DNA from: GH45 sp046704385
Lineage (GTDB): Bacteria > Bacteroidota > Bacteroidia > Bacteroidales > SZUA-534
Assembly (NCBI GenBank): GCA_046704385.1
Contig: JBJKSB010000090.1
Span: forward strand, 36,053 to 100,052
Direction of reading: 5' to 3'
DNA: 64,000 bases
Shown here one piece after another: positions 44,331 through 56,400 of this stretch. The translations under genes were made by a program, and so were the position numbers. The notes under the pieces are model-generated. The model saw only the letters and a program-made list of their open reading frames with translations. It did not search any database and had not been told where the DNA came from. Position 1 is the first letter of the stretch. Each line of letters starts with the position of its first letter.

Positions 44331-47150
44331 ATGATGAAAAAACTACTTTTCTCTGCCCTATTTTGCCTTGTTGCAGGTTTAATTATAGCGCAAACCCAGC
44401 CCTTACCTGATGAAAAACTGCCTCTTGACCCAAAAGTCAAATACGGAAAACTTGATAATGGCATGACTTATTACGTGCTGCATAATGAAGAACCCAAAGA
44501 CAGGGCAAGCTTTTATTTTGTGCAAAACGTGGGTGCCATTCTCGAAAATGACCAGCAAAACGGCCTGGCCCACTTCCTGGAACATATGGCTTTTAACGGA
44601 ACTAAAAATTATCCCGATAAAGGTATTCTTGATTACCTGGAAAGTTACGGGGTTTCCTTTGGCAGGAATATTAATGCATATACCAATTTGGATGAAACCG
44701 TGTACAACCTGAGCAATGTTCCTGTGGGTAATAACAATCTGATAGATTCTACCTTGCTTGTATTGCACGACTGGTCGAACTACTTGTTGTTAACCACCGA
44801 TGAAATCAATAAAGAAAGAGGCGTAATTCGTGAAGAGTGGAGAACCCGTCATACGGGACAAATGAGGGTTGCCCTTGAATCCCGCAAACTTTATTTTCAG
44901 GGATCGAAATATGCCAAACGCGACATTATTGGCGATTTGGATGTGATTAATAATTTTGACCCTAAAGTACTGCGCGATTTTTATCATGATTACTACCGAA
45001 CCGATTTGCAGGCGGTTGTTGTTGTAGGTGATATTAATGCTGATTCCATTGTGGGCAAAATCAAGGAAATGTTCTCTCCCATTCCGGCGGTTGAGAATCC
45101 TAAACCGCGTGAATATTTTGATGTACCGGGTAATAAGGAACCCATTGTAGGCATAGTTACCGATCCTGAAGCCAGAAATATCCAGTTTAGCTTAATTATA
45201 AAGCACAAAGCTACTCCTTTCGATGAGAAAAATATGAAATATTATCGCGAAGGGGTCATGGAAAACCTTTATTCGAATATGATTGGTATGCGGTATTACG
45301 AATTGGTGCAAACCGGAAATCCGCCATTTATTGGTGCCTATGCACAATATGTAAATATGGTCCGTAAAATGGATGCCTATATGGTAGATGCCCGGTTAAA
45401 AGAAGATGGAATTTTAAGCGGTATTGAAGCTGCTCTTACCGAAAACGAAAGAGTACTGCGCTATGGTTTTACGGCAACAGAACTTGAAAGAGCCAAAGTT
45501 GCCCTGTTGAGCAGTTACGAAAAAAAATATAAAGAACGGAACAAACTGAATAACGATCAATTAGTGGGTGAATTACAGGATAATTTCTTAACCAATGAGC
45601 CCATGCCGGGTATTGAATATGAATATAATCTTGTACAAAAGTTATTACCTGAAATTAAACTTGACGAAATAAACAGCCTTGCCAAACAATGGAATACTGA
45701 TGACAATATTGTGATGGTACTCTCAGGTCCTGAAAAAGAAGGGCTAGTGTATCCTGATAAAAACCAGTTGCTTGATGTATTGAAAAAAGTTAAACAGGCC
45801 GATATTAAACCATATGTAGATAAAGTTATGGATAAGCCCCTGGTAAGCAGTAAACCTGAACCTGGTAAGATTGTTTCTGAGAAAAAGCTGGAAGATTTTG
45901 ATGCGGTAGAATGGAAATTCGATAACGGGGCAAAAGTTATCATTAAAAATACTGATTTTAAAGATAATGAAATAAATCTTCAGGTTTATAGTGATGGAGG
46001 AAGCTCCTTATACGGGGTTAAAGACCTTCCATCAATACAAATGCTGGGAGAATTTATGAATTACTTTGGTATTGGAGATTTTGATGCAGTAAGTCTGCAG
46101 AAAATGCTTACCGGAAAGGTTGTAAATGTTAGTCCTTATGTGAGTGAGTTATACGAAGGGTTTAGTGGTAGTTCTTCCATTGCCGATTTCGAAACCATGT
46201 TACAATTATTGTATCTCTACTTTGAAAATCCAAGGTTTGATGAGGATGCCTTTAATGCCCTAAAAGCACGTTACCTGGCTTATGTTGCCAATATGGATGC
46301 GGATGTGGATAAAGCTTTTGGGGATTCAGTAAGCATGATCACCACGGATTATAACAAACGTACCATTTTATTTAACACTAAAATGATCGAAGCCCTTGAT
46401 TTTGCGACCATGCAAAAAATTTATAAAGAACGTTTTGCCGATCCGGGCGATTTTACTTATGTTTTTGTAGGTAATATCAAGGCTGAAGAAGCAAAGCCGC
46501 TGATTGAAAAATATATTGGCGGAATTAAATCGGTTAACCGCAATGAAGAATGGGTTGATACTAAAGTGGATTATCCTGACAAGGATACCTATAAAGCCTT
46601 TAAAAAAGAAATGAAGACACCTAAAACCACCATTTATATAAACATGCATGGTGAGGGAATGGACTTTAATTTCAAAAACAGGATTTATCTTAATACAGTG
46701 TCTGAATTACTTGATAAAAGGTATACAGATGTTATTCGGGAGGAAGAAGGCGGAACCTATGGTGTTCAGGTTGGTGGATCAATTTCGCATTTCCCGAAAG
46801 TAGAATATCAGTTGAGTTTGAATTTTGACACCGATCCTGAAAAAGCCGATAAACTCAAGGGTATTGTTTATGATGAAATTCACAAACTTTGTAATGATAG
46901 TGTAAAAGCTGACGATTTAGAGGAAGCCAAGCAGAATATGATTAAAGTGCATGAAGAAAGCCTCCGTAAAAATGGTTATTGGATGAGCATTTTTATGCGA
47001 TATTACAAAGACAATGAAGATATTATGGTGCCCGGTAAATTCGATTCAATTGTGAATAGTATTGATGCCTCCACAATACAGGAATTCGCCAAAAAATATT
47101 TCACCTCACCTGGTAAGATTGAAATTGTGATGTCGCCGGAAATGAAATAG
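44331..47150 (+). CDS. M16 family zinc peptidase (pitrilysin/insulinase-like)
   Basis: This exported peptidase of 939 residues has two M16 halves. A signal peptide (about 1-20, ending IIAQ) follows the ATG pair at 44331; an ATG ten codons upstream (44301) would put a non-typical stretch before it. The N-terminal half has the inverted zinc motif HFLEH (81-85) with the third ligand Glu162 at the expected distance. The second half (from about 500) lacks HxxEH, as usual for the non-catalytic partner domain. It probably degrades peptides in the periplasm or outside. Stop at 47150; the nearest good terminator is at 47390. Confidence 0.93.
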   Translation: MMKKLLFSALFCLVAGLIIAQTQPLPDEKLPLDPKVKYGKLDNGMTYYVLHNEEPKDRASFYFVQNVGAILENDQQNGLAHFLEHMAFNGTKNYPDKGILDYLESYGVSFGRNINAYTNLDETVYNLSNVPVGNNNLIDSTLLVLHDWSNYLLLTTDEINKERGVIREEWRTRHTGQMRVALESRKLYFQGSKYAKRDIIGDLDVINNFDPKVLRDFYHDYYRTDLQAVVVVGDINADSIVGKIKEMFSPIPAVENPKPREYFDVPGNKEPIVGIVTDPEARNIQFSLIIKHKATPFDEKNMKYYREGVMENLYSNMIGMRYYELVQTGNPPFIGAYAQYVNMVRKMDAYMVDARLKEDGILSGIEAALTENERVLRYGFTATELERAKVALLSSYEKKYKERNKLNNDQLVGELQDNFLTNEPMPGIEYEYNLVQKLLPEIKLDEINSLAKQWNTDDNIVMVLSGPEKEGLVYPDKNQLLDVLKKVKQADIKPYVDKVMDKPLVSSKPEPGKIVSEKKLEDFDAVEWKFDNGAKVIIKNTDFKDNEINLQVYSDGGSSLYGVKDLPSIQMLGEFMNYFGIGDFDAVSLQKMLTGKVVNVSPYVSELYEGFSGSSSIADFETMLQLLYLYFENPRFDEDAFNALKARYLAYVANMDADVDKAFGDSVSMITTDYNKRTILFNTKMIEALDFATMQKIYKERFADPGDFTYVFVGNIKAEEAKPLIEKYIGGIKSVNRNEEWVDTKVDYPDKDTYKAFKKEMKTPKTTIYINMHGEGMDFNFKNRIYLNTVSELLDKRYTDVIREEEGGTYGVQVGGSISHFPKVEYQLSLNFDTDPEKADKLKGIVYDEIHKLCNDSVKADDLEEAKQNMIKVHEESLRKNGYWMSIFMRYYKDNEDIMVPGKFDSIVNSIDASTIQEFAKKYFTSPGKIEIVMSPEMK

Positions 47151-47194
47151 TAGTAAATTCATAAAGTCCTGATTATAATATTTCGTGTGTTTAG

Positions 47195-47358
47195 TCGGAG
47201 TGCGACTTGGACCTCGATTCCGCAAGTCATCGGATGACTTGTTGATTTATAAGTAAATCGTTCAATTTTTTTTGGTGCCTTTATTTTAGCATCCGATGAC
47301 TATCAACCAATTGAGGAAGAAACCTGCGGATTTTAGGTTGGAGTCGCGCCCCGATTAA
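47195..47358. repeat. imperfect inverted-repeat element
   Basis: The left end (GGAGTGCGACTTGGACCT...TCCGCA) matches the reverse complement of the right end (TGCGGATTTTAGGTTGGAGT...) at about 20 of 28 positions. Inside is a perfect palindrome, CAAGTCATCGGATGACTTG, and a related piece, GCATCCGATGACTATCAACC. It is MITE-like or a structured spacer; no ORF is seen. Confidence 0.5.
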
Positions 47359-47389
47359 GTTTAAAATAATGCAGAATTAATTATATAAG

Positions 47390-47424
47390 AACCTTCATAT
47401 AATAATTATATGAAGGTTTTTTTT
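47390..47424 (+). terminator. strong intrinsic terminator
   Basis: A perfect 13-bp stem pairs AACCTTCATATAA (47390-47402) with TTATATGAAGGTT (47406-47418), with loop TAA and eight T residues. It lies 240 bp after the M16 stop and probably ends that transcript. Confidence 0.85.
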
Positions 47425-47503
47425 GTACCACCGCTATCTCTGGCGGTTTATTATCCATAATTAAAGTTAGTTCCGGACTTTTTACCGGCAAGGATGGCGG
47501 CAA
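47425..47503. repeat. direct repeat, copy 1 of 2
   Basis: GTACCACCGC...TATCCATAATTAA...GGACTTTTTACCGGCAAGG is repeated at 47818-47896 with roughly three quarters of positions shared. Confidence 0.55.
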
Positions 47504-47533
47504 TATAAGGTATTAGTATAGTAAAATGTATAA

Positions 47534-47596
47534 GTTCCGTAGGAGCAACATTATTATAACATAAAAATTAAGTTACCCTTACGAGGGGTTATTATA
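47534..47596. repeat. composite hairpin repeat (CCGTAGGAGC family)
   Basis: GTTCCGTAGGAGCAACATTA followed about 25 bp later by TACCCTTACGAGGGGTTA. The same two-part layout occurs at 44086-44150. Confidence 0.5.
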
Positions 47597-47817
47597 TGGT
47601 TTTTATCTGGTTAGAGTATGTTCCAGACTCATCATTGGCATACCCACCGTACAATGCACCCTGCCACCGTTATTTTGTCCCTCTCCTGTGGGGCTGTATC
47701 AAACAGTGTTATAAATAGTTGCACTGTACCAGTCCCCTCCTTTGAAAGGTGGGCAGAGGGAGGGATTCATTAAACCTGAAATGAAGACTTAAATAATAAT
47801 TTCATTGAATCATCCAT

Positions 47818-47896
47818 GTACCACCGCCTTCCAGACGGTAAAATATCCATATTTAATGTAAGTTCAGGACTTTATACCGGCAAGATGCCGGTGGTC
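47818..47896. repeat. direct repeat, copy 2 of 2
   Basis: GTACCACCGC...TATCCATATTTAA...GGACTTTATACCGGCAAGA, ending in GCCGGTGG that can pair with the opening CCACCG. It abuts the stop codon of the GH5 gene. Confidence 0.55.
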
Positions 47897-47897
47897 C

Positions 47898-49346
47898 TTA
47901 GTCAAATGCCTTAATAATAGCCCGGATAATATCAGGATAAACCTGTTCCCCTGTATTCCGGTTAAACAAACCTGTTCCGTGATTTCCGGTATAACCGGCA
48001 TCCCAATATACGGGTACCAATCCACGATCGACCATCGATTTGGTATTATACTCAATATAATATTCACGAAATACTTCCTGACCATCAACATCAGTCCTCG
48101 ATATAGCTGCATATTCACCCAAAATTACACCAATACCTTTATCAATAAATTTGGTTTTCATTTTATTGTATTGGTTATCAGCATACGATTCATTGGCCCA
48201 TGTCTCTGTTTTTGCAGGATCGGTTGCTATTGAGCCCCATTGGGTGACATTAGTGTTCTCGTTTAATGTGAAATTATAAGGATCGTAATAATGTACCTCC
48301 ATCAAAATATGGTTATCAACAATATCCTCCGGAATTACAGCATAATTAACCGTATAATCAATATTTGTATTGTATCCCTGAACCACAAGGTAACGGTAAG
48401 TATTTTTTCCTCCGGTTTTTCGAACGGCATCTATAAAAGTCTGGTTAAAACTATTCTGCACAGTGTAGTTCTCCTTGGTAGGTGCACTGTAATTATTCTC
48501 AATATGTACCTCATTGCTTCCGGCAAATAATAAATGATCGCCATAATCAATGAAATGATTGGCTATCTGGTCCCACATTATCGATAACCTCGAATTTATG
48601 GTGTTTTGGGCATCGTAGGTTGGATTGTTCATCCAGCCACCGTCCCAGTGGATGTTTATCATGGCGTACATACCATCGTTTAATACGTAATTAACTACTT
48701 CTTCTACACGGTTTAACCAATCTTCATCAATGGTATAATTAACTTCGTCGGAGAACACACTCCAGGCAACAGGTATGCGTACAAAATTAAAACCCGCAGC
48801 TTTTACCGAGTCTATAAGTTTTTGGGTGGTCATAGGATTTCCCCAGGCTGTTTCGCCGCCAATGGCTTCCAGTGTGTTTCCAAGATTCCATCCGGCTCCA
48901 ATTTCTTTAGTTAATTCAGCAGATGGTATGCTTCGCATCCCGGTTGAATCAGGTTCCGTATCAAACTTAAAACCGCCCCATTCATCAGCAGCTTCCTGGG
49001 TAACCGGAATTTGAACACTGGTTTCATCGTTAATATTTAAACCCAGAATTGTATTACGTGCAATTTTTTTGGTATTTTCAGATGCAGTAACTGACAAGGT
49101 AAGAGACCCATCACCACTTTGGGCCGAAGTAGTAATCCATTCACAGGTATCTACCAAAGTCCAGGTTGTATTACTGGTAATTGCCAGATTTGCTGTTGCA
49201 CCTTCCGCTGAGAAAGATAACGAGGCTGGTAATACATCAATATTAACAGGATCAGGCTGAGGTTCATCAGTTTTACACGAACTGAAAATACTTAATAAAA
49301 ATAAAAAAATCAGGGTATTTAACAAGAACAATAAATTTCGTTTCAT
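47898..49346 (-). CDS. GH5 family endoglucanase-like lipoprotein with BACON domain
   Basis: This 482-residue surface lipoprotein is likely an endo-acting beta-glucanase. The lipobox is FSSC (Cys24) followed by Lys-Thr-Asp-Glu. A BACON domain (about 33-118) precedes the GH5 domain (about 135-480). GAGWNLGNTLEA (150-161) is typical of GH5 subfamily 4. Catalytic residues are Glu279 in GSNEVH (acid/base) and Glu411 in LGEYAA (nucleophile). FVRIPVAWS and INIHWDGGW are further family stretches. It is a single gene bordered by repeats, 40 kb from the SusCD locus, and no SusCD pair adjoins it here. Beta-glucan, xyloglucan or mannan are all possible substrates. Confidence 0.92.
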   Translation of the reverse strand: MKRNLLFLLNTLIFLFLLSIFSSCKTDEPQPDPVNIDVLPASLSFSAEGATANLAITSNTTWTLVDTCEWITTSAQSGDGSLTLSVTASENTKKIARNTILGLNINDETSVQIPVTQEAADEWGGFKFDTEPDSTGMRSIPSAELTKEIGAGWNLGNTLEAIGGETAWGNPMTTQKLIDSVKAAGFNFVRIPVAWSVFSDEVNYTIDEDWLNRVEEVVNYVLNDGMYAMINIHWDGGWMNNPTYDAQNTINSRLSIMWDQIANHFIDYGDHLLFAGSNEVHIENNYSAPTKENYTVQNSFNQTFIDAVRKTGGKNTYRYLVVQGYNTNIDYTVNYAVIPEDIVDNHILMEVHYYDPYNFTLNENTNVTQWGSIATDPAKTETWANESYADNQYNKMKTKFIDKGIGVILGEYAAISRTDVDGQEVFREYYIEYNTKSMVDRGLVPVYWDAGYTGNHGTGLFNRNTGEQVYPDIIRAIIKAFD

Positions 49347-50424
49347 TTTATAATTTGTTTAATTGAGTTAGACAGGAAAGTTATCCAATATCTTTTAAAA
49401 TAAAGTGGTGTAAATGTATTTGATTGGGGGTAGAAATGTTAATATAATACGATATTATCATTTACTTATTTTTCATTTATTAACGAAACCTCAAAAACAC
49501 AAAAACTCACTAATTCGTAAAATACTAATATATAGTATTTTGTGTTTCTTTGTGCCTTTTGGGTTTGGTGCCCTTTTATTTGTTTTTATGTATCCTCTCC
49601 CCACTCTCCTCCACTTCGACAAGCTCAGCAACAAAAGGAGAGAACTGTGCACTACAAAATAACATGACCATAACCAAACTTTTTAAAAATTAAAGGAAAA
49701 AGTAAATGAATAGCACCGCCCAGCCCATCTCTTCCTAAGAGAGGCGGGGGAGAGATAAAATAATTCATACCAAAAAACCATAAAATTTCACAAAAACAAT
49801 TGATTATCAACCTACATCAATTATCCCCTCCCAACCCCACATCCACCCCAATTACCCCTAACATTTTGACCAACCCACCCGAAATGCCCGTAAAATTATG
49901 ATAATCAATTATAAGTAAGCATGTGATCATTATTATGTTAATAAGCATCACTGTTTACAAGCCTTAAAACGGTAATTGCATCATATTACTGTTCAATACG
50001 ATACATAAAAATAACAAGCGAATATTGTTTTTACCTCTTGATTTTGCGATATTTAAAGACTTTTTATCAAAGAACTTTTTGTTCTTTAGGCTTGTTCTGA
50101 TTAATATTACGTTAAAAGCTGTGGGATATCATTAAATATAATTTAGGCTAAATTTAATTATTGTTAATTTTGGAACTGAACGAACAATTTATAAACCGAG
50201 ATAAATAGTTGATTAATGTTGCTTTGCGCTTTTAATTTAAAAGTGTAAAAAATTTATTTGTTAATAAAAATAGTTGAACATTACAACTTTATTTGACGTA
50301 CTATTACATAATTGTTTAGCAGGATGGACGATTCACAAAACAAATGCAATAATTTATTTCCAGTTGGGTCTTCAAAGAATTGTTTTGGAAAACTTGATTT
50401 AGGAACTATTTAACCGACAGAAAA
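49347..50424. other. 1.1-kb AT-rich spacer before the giant gene
   Basis: I see no gene here. It holds a REP-like element (CTTCGACAAGCTCAGCAAC, 49614-49632), an A/T-rich stretch with TTTGTGTTTCTTTGTGCCTT near 49540, and short C-rich runs near 49720-49860. The last 400 bp are strongly AT-rich and probably contain the promoter of the giant gene, but I found no exact TAnnTTTG box; TTTATTTG near 50290 is one mismatch away. Confidence 0.55.
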
Positions 50425-53400
50425 ATGAATTATTGGTTGGGGATAATAATGAAGACTACAAAGTTTGATAAAAGATTAAAACTCAATATGAGAATAGGTT
50501 TGATATATAAGCCAATCATTTTACTTGTTTTATTTGTTAGTGTTTTTGTTAATTCGGGCTATGCGCTAAATGAAATAAATTCAGCTCTGTTAGGTCCCTT
50601 TACACAAGGACAAACATTAAATTATTGTACAACAGATGGTGAAGATTTATTGACCGGAATAACTCCGAGTGGTGGTACTTTTTCTGGTCCATTTTTGTAT
50701 AATATTTCAGGAAATACAGCAAACATTGATCCTTCAGCGATTGGTGCTGCTGTTTTTACAATACGATATCAAGGACAGTCATATACTGTTAATATTACTG
50801 ATCCTGCCGTAGGAGTCACATTAGCGCCATTTGCTCCAAATAATTATTGTGAAAATGATGGAGCCTTTGTTTTAACCGGAGGAAATCCTGCAGATCCTAC
50901 AGGTACATATTGGGTTGATGGTGTAGCAACAGTCCAGTTTGATCCGGCAACAGTAGGTCCGGGTGTTCATAATATTCAATATTCTGTAGGAACAGGGACA
51001 TGTATTGGATATTCTACACCTCAATTAATTACCGTATATGCAGTTACACCGGCTACACTTATACTACCTGTGAAAGATGTTTGTATTTCAGATGCACCTC
51101 TTACATTAAGTGGGGGAAATCCTTTGGGGGGTTTATATTCAGGCACAAGTGTTGCTGGTGGAAATTTTGACCCTTCAGTCGGACCGGGGACATATACTAT
51201 AACATACACTTATACCAATGCTGCCAATTGTGTAAGTACAGCGACTGATAATATAGTTGTACACCCAGAACCCAGCAATAGAACATGTACAAGAACTAAT
51301 TACTGCCTTGGTGGAGCTGGCGGAACAATAACAGTACCTTTAAGTGAGGCTGGTGTTACGTATAATTTAATAAACAACGCCACATTAGCAAATGAAGGAA
51401 GTTTACCGGGAATTGCCGGAACAAATATAACATTTACAGGTATAAGTGCTGGCGATTATTTTGTCAGGGCTGTTAATTCAATGGTTTCAAGTTGTTTTGT
51501 TGATTTTAATTTGCTTAATATTTCAGTAAATCCATTGCCTGGTTTAGCTCCTAGTGCTACAGATCCTGATTTTTGTATTGGGGGTACAACGCAAATATTT
51601 GCAAACCCTACTGTACCTGCTGATATTACAAATTATGTTTGGAGTAGTGGCGAAATGATTTCAAGTCCGGTTGTTGCACCTGTGTCTACAACTAATTATA
51701 TTGTTACTATAACTGACAATAATGGATGTAAAAACAAAGACAGCGTGTCTGTTACTATTTATCCTTTACCTACAGTCGGATTTACCTTACCTGTAACAAA
51801 TGTTTGCGTAGATGCTAGTGCATTTGTTATAACCGGAGGTTCGGGTACTCCGCTTGGTGGGGTTGGTGTATATTCTGGCACCGGTGTAGGAGGAGGTTTA
51901 TTTGATCCCGCTGCAGCAACACCGGGTACTTATACGCTTACATACCAGTATACTGACCCAAATACCTGTGTTAATACGGCCACAGATAATATTACAGTCA
52001 ATCCATTACCCGCTGTGGGAATTAACAATTTATTAACAAAACACTGCGATATTGACCCGATTGATCCTTTTGAAGGTTCACCACAAGTTTTAAATCCGGG
52101 AGAAAGCGGTGTCTTTTCCGGACTTAATTCGGGCTTGACAGATAATGGTGACGGGACAGCCGTTTATGATCCGGCAAATACAGGACTTGGAAGCTATACG
52201 ATTACTTATAAATTTACTGATGCAAATGGTTGTTCAGATACCGCATCCCAAAATACACGAACGGGGACAGAATTACATTTAGTTGGTTTAAAGGATACCT
52301 ACTGCGATAATGAAGGTATTACAACTTTTAATTATACTCCTGGGGTTTCCTCCTTTCCTGGAGGAGATACCTTATTTGTTTCTCCAGCTTCAACCACATT
52401 TGTTGATAATTTAGGATCACCAGCTACCGCTGATTTTAATCCATCCGGTGAATTACCGAATACCTATACCTTCAGATATGAATATTATGACGATATTGGT
52501 TGCGAAAATATTATTACAAAAGATGTAGATGTACGAGCCTCTCCAACGTCAAGTTTTGAAGGATTGAGTTCTCCTTATTGTGCAAGCGCTGCAGATGACA
52601 GTCTAAAAGGATATCCTGTCCCGGTAGGTTTGGCAAAAGGAAAATTTTCGGCTACTGTTACCGGGCTGACTGATAATAATGACGGAACCGCAGTTTTTTC
52701 ACCCACATTATCAGTTCCCGGAGGCCCATATTCTATAAAATATTCTTACACTGATGTTTACGGATGTTCCGATTCTGTAAGCCTGCCTGTTACTGTTAAT
52801 ATCGATCCAGTTGCAAAAATCAGCGGAACAGCAACTATTTGTCAGGGCGCTTTTACAAATTTAAAAGTTAAGTTTGATTCGGTTTCAAATTATACTGTAA
52901 TATACTCTGATGGATCAAGCACGAACACTAAAAGTGTAGTTAATCTGGATTCCATGATAATAGCGGTGAACCCTTCAAGCACAAGAACATATACTTTGGT
53001 TTCGGTGGTGGATGATTTGAGCGGCTGTAGTGGCTTTGTGTCTGGTAGTGCACTTATTACAGTTCGCCCGGTTATTAATATTACCAGTGATTTGAGTGAT
53101 GTAACTGTCTGTGAAGATAGTTCGGCTATCTTCAAAGTGACAGCCACCGGTGCTACCACCTTACAATATGAATGGTTTTTTGCAGGTACCTCAGTTCAAT
53201 CAGGTAACAGCCCGATGTATATTCGACCAGCAACCTTAGCAGACGATGGCAAAGAAGTATATTGTAAAATAACAAGTACATCGTGTGCTACATTTTCAGC
53301 TACCAGTTTAAAACCCAAACTTTATGTTAATGAAACTACCACGGTAACCGCTATTACCCTTACCCCTAATGATACAGTATGTGAAGGTTCAGGCCCCTCG

Positions 53401-56400
53401 ATTACAGTTACTGATAATGGAGTGAATAACACCTATCAGTGGCAAAAATATACTGCCGGGGCCTGGGGCAACATAGCTACTGATGCCCATATTACCGATG
53501 TAACCAGCCCGGGTTTGTTAATCCAGAACATTAATTCTGCTTATGCAGGAAATTACCGGTGTATAGTAACCGGTGATTGTTCTTTCGATATTAGTAATCC
53601 GGTCACTATAACTGTGATTAATAAAATAGCTATTAATACCCAGCCTTTAGATACCACTGCCTGTAGTGGAGGTAATGTACAATTTGTGATTGAAACCAAC
53701 GATGATGTCAATAATACCTTTGTTTGGTTTTTTGATGATGGAAGCGGATTTGTTCCTATAGATTCCACCCGGATTTTGGTTTTGAACACTATTGATGCCA
53801 CCAATATTGGGGATTATAAATGCGAGGTTACGAGTAAATGTGGAGAAACACTTACCAGCAATCTTGTTTACCTTGATTTATATGCTCCTGTGGTAATATC
53901 GAAAGATCCTGTTACAAAGAGTCGTTGCGAACTTTCCACTGTATATTTTAATGTAATCACAACAGGTGATATAGTAAGCTATCAGTGGTATCATGATGGG
54001 AATCCTGTGGGTACAAATTCAAATACCCTGGAGTTGCTCAATGTAACACAGGCTGCTGATGGCGGTGATTATTGGTGTATTGTTGACGGAGAATGCAACA
54101 ATCCTGAATCGGGCCATGCAACATTAACTGTTGATCAAGGATTTACGATTACTAAACAACCCCAAAGTAAAACAGTTTGCGACAATGGCTTAACCAGTAC
54201 CAGCCTTAGTGTCACTATATCTCCATTATCAAATCAGAAATATCAGTGGTATAAAGTGGGTACCGGTGCTTTAGCAGGAAAAACAACAAATACGCTTAAT
54301 ATTAATCCCTATACTGATGCTGCTAATGCAGGTCAGTATTTTTGTGTTATTAAAAATGCCTGTGAAGACTCCTTGCCTTCCAGCAAAGCAACATTGTCAA
54401 CGGGTACAACCGTTTCATTATCTCCTCTTGCCAGCACCCTTGATGAATGTGCCGGTCAGGATTTACAATTAAGTGTTACCCCCGCTGGCACAGTAGATAG
54501 TCTGCGCTGGTTCAAAAATGGAACCATGTTATTTGATGGAACCCGGTTACAAAATACGCAGACTTCAACCCTGGATATTACATCGATAAAAACATCAGAT
54601 AATGCCACCTATCGTTGTACAGCCTATGGAGTTTGTAATACTTCGGGAGTTAATGCATCCGTATTTTTAACGGTTTCCGATTCGGTAGCATTGACTTCAA
54701 ATCCTTTAAATGATACAGTTTGTGAAGGCTACCCTGCCACCTTATCTTTTGCCTGCACGGGAACCGAACCCAAATTCTATTTATGGAAAAGAAGTGATGG
54801 TAATCCGGTATCAGTGACCGATAATTTACAAACACTTACTTTTTCCCCGGCAGCAGTCAGCGATTCCGGCAGCTATTATTGTGAAGTAACCAATACCTGC
54901 AATAGTATTCCGGTGATAACGGGTAATGCTCATTTAAAAGTAGATAAAATATTTTCTATTACTTCGCCTGTTTCAGTAACACAATGCGAAGGTTCCACAG
55001 CCATATTTAAAGTTACGGCTGATGTTCCCGGGTTAATTTATCAATGGGAAGACACAACCACCGGACCTTTGTCAAATACAGCCCCATTTTCGGGAGTAAA
55101 TACGCCAACCCTAACCATATCAGGAATTACAACGGCTGAAGCTGCGGTTTACCGATGCCTTGTAATAGGCACATGTGACAGCATTTACAGTAATCCGGCC
55201 ACCTTAAAAGTAAATAAAGGGGTAAACATCAGCCAACAGCCTGCCAGTGATTCTATATGTTATGGTGAAGATGTTAATCTATATGCTGCAGCAACCGGAT
55301 CGAACCTCGTTTACGACTGGTATAAAGGAACCACCCTGGTAAAAGCCAACAGCCAGCTATTCGATATTACAGGATTTGATCGTACAACAGATGCCGGAAC
55401 CTATAACTGCGTAGTTTATAATGCCTGTTCTAGCGCTTCGACCGATACCATTGAACTATATCCGGCCGATTCAACAATGGTTACAAATCCAACATCCAAA
55501 ACAAGATGTGAGGGAAGTGTAGTTAATTTCACCGTAAATGCCACGGGTTCAAACTTAAATTATCAATGGCAGTTCGCGGGAACATCTTTAACTACAGGTA
55601 ATCCCCATTATATAAATGTTAAAGGTAGTACTCTGGGAATTAACGATATAACTTCAGCTGACGAAGGGCTGTACACCTGTTTGGTTACAGGTACCTGTAC
55701 CTATTCCGGACCAACACCAGGAGCTTCTTTAACGGTTGCTGATTCTGTCAGAATCTTGGATAACCCAATAAATGATACCGTTTGTAAAGGTTCAGATGCC
55801 TCTTTTACCGTTACAGTATCTTCCGGAAATCCAACCCGCTACGCCTGGAAACAGATTTCAGGTGCTTTACCAGCCGATAGCATTAATTCAACGCTGATAT
55901 TCCCAGGAGCTGTTGAAAGCAACCAGGGCGATTATTATTGTGTAATATCCAACGGGGTTTGTGACTCAATTACCAGCAACACCATACATTTAGAGGTTGA
56001 GGATTCTCTTAAAATTAACCCGCCCTTAGTTGCCTCTGATACAAGTTGCGAAGGGGCGAGTATTCATTTTGATGTGGATGCATCTGGTCCGACAAATATT
56101 TATTACCAATGGTACAAAGCCAGTACACCTTTATTGAATATAACAGGGAAAATTACCGGTGTAAACTCAGCCTCACTGGGTATTAATAATATTGTTCCCG
56201 GCGATGGAGGTTCATATAATTGTAAAGTAACCAGCGTTTGTGGAAATTCCCCGCAAGGACCTGTTGTTTTAAAAGTAAATGAAGATGTTGACTATATTCC
56301 GCTGCCCCTGGCACAATCGGTGACCCTGGGAGGCACTGCAACATTTACAGTTACGGCAACTGGCGACACCACAGGATTTCAATGGTATGGAGTATCTCAT

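Noticed and set aside
50280..50300. TTTATTTG as the promoter of the giant gene
   Set aside because: One mismatch from TAnnTTTG in a very AT-rich region, where such matches are expected by chance.
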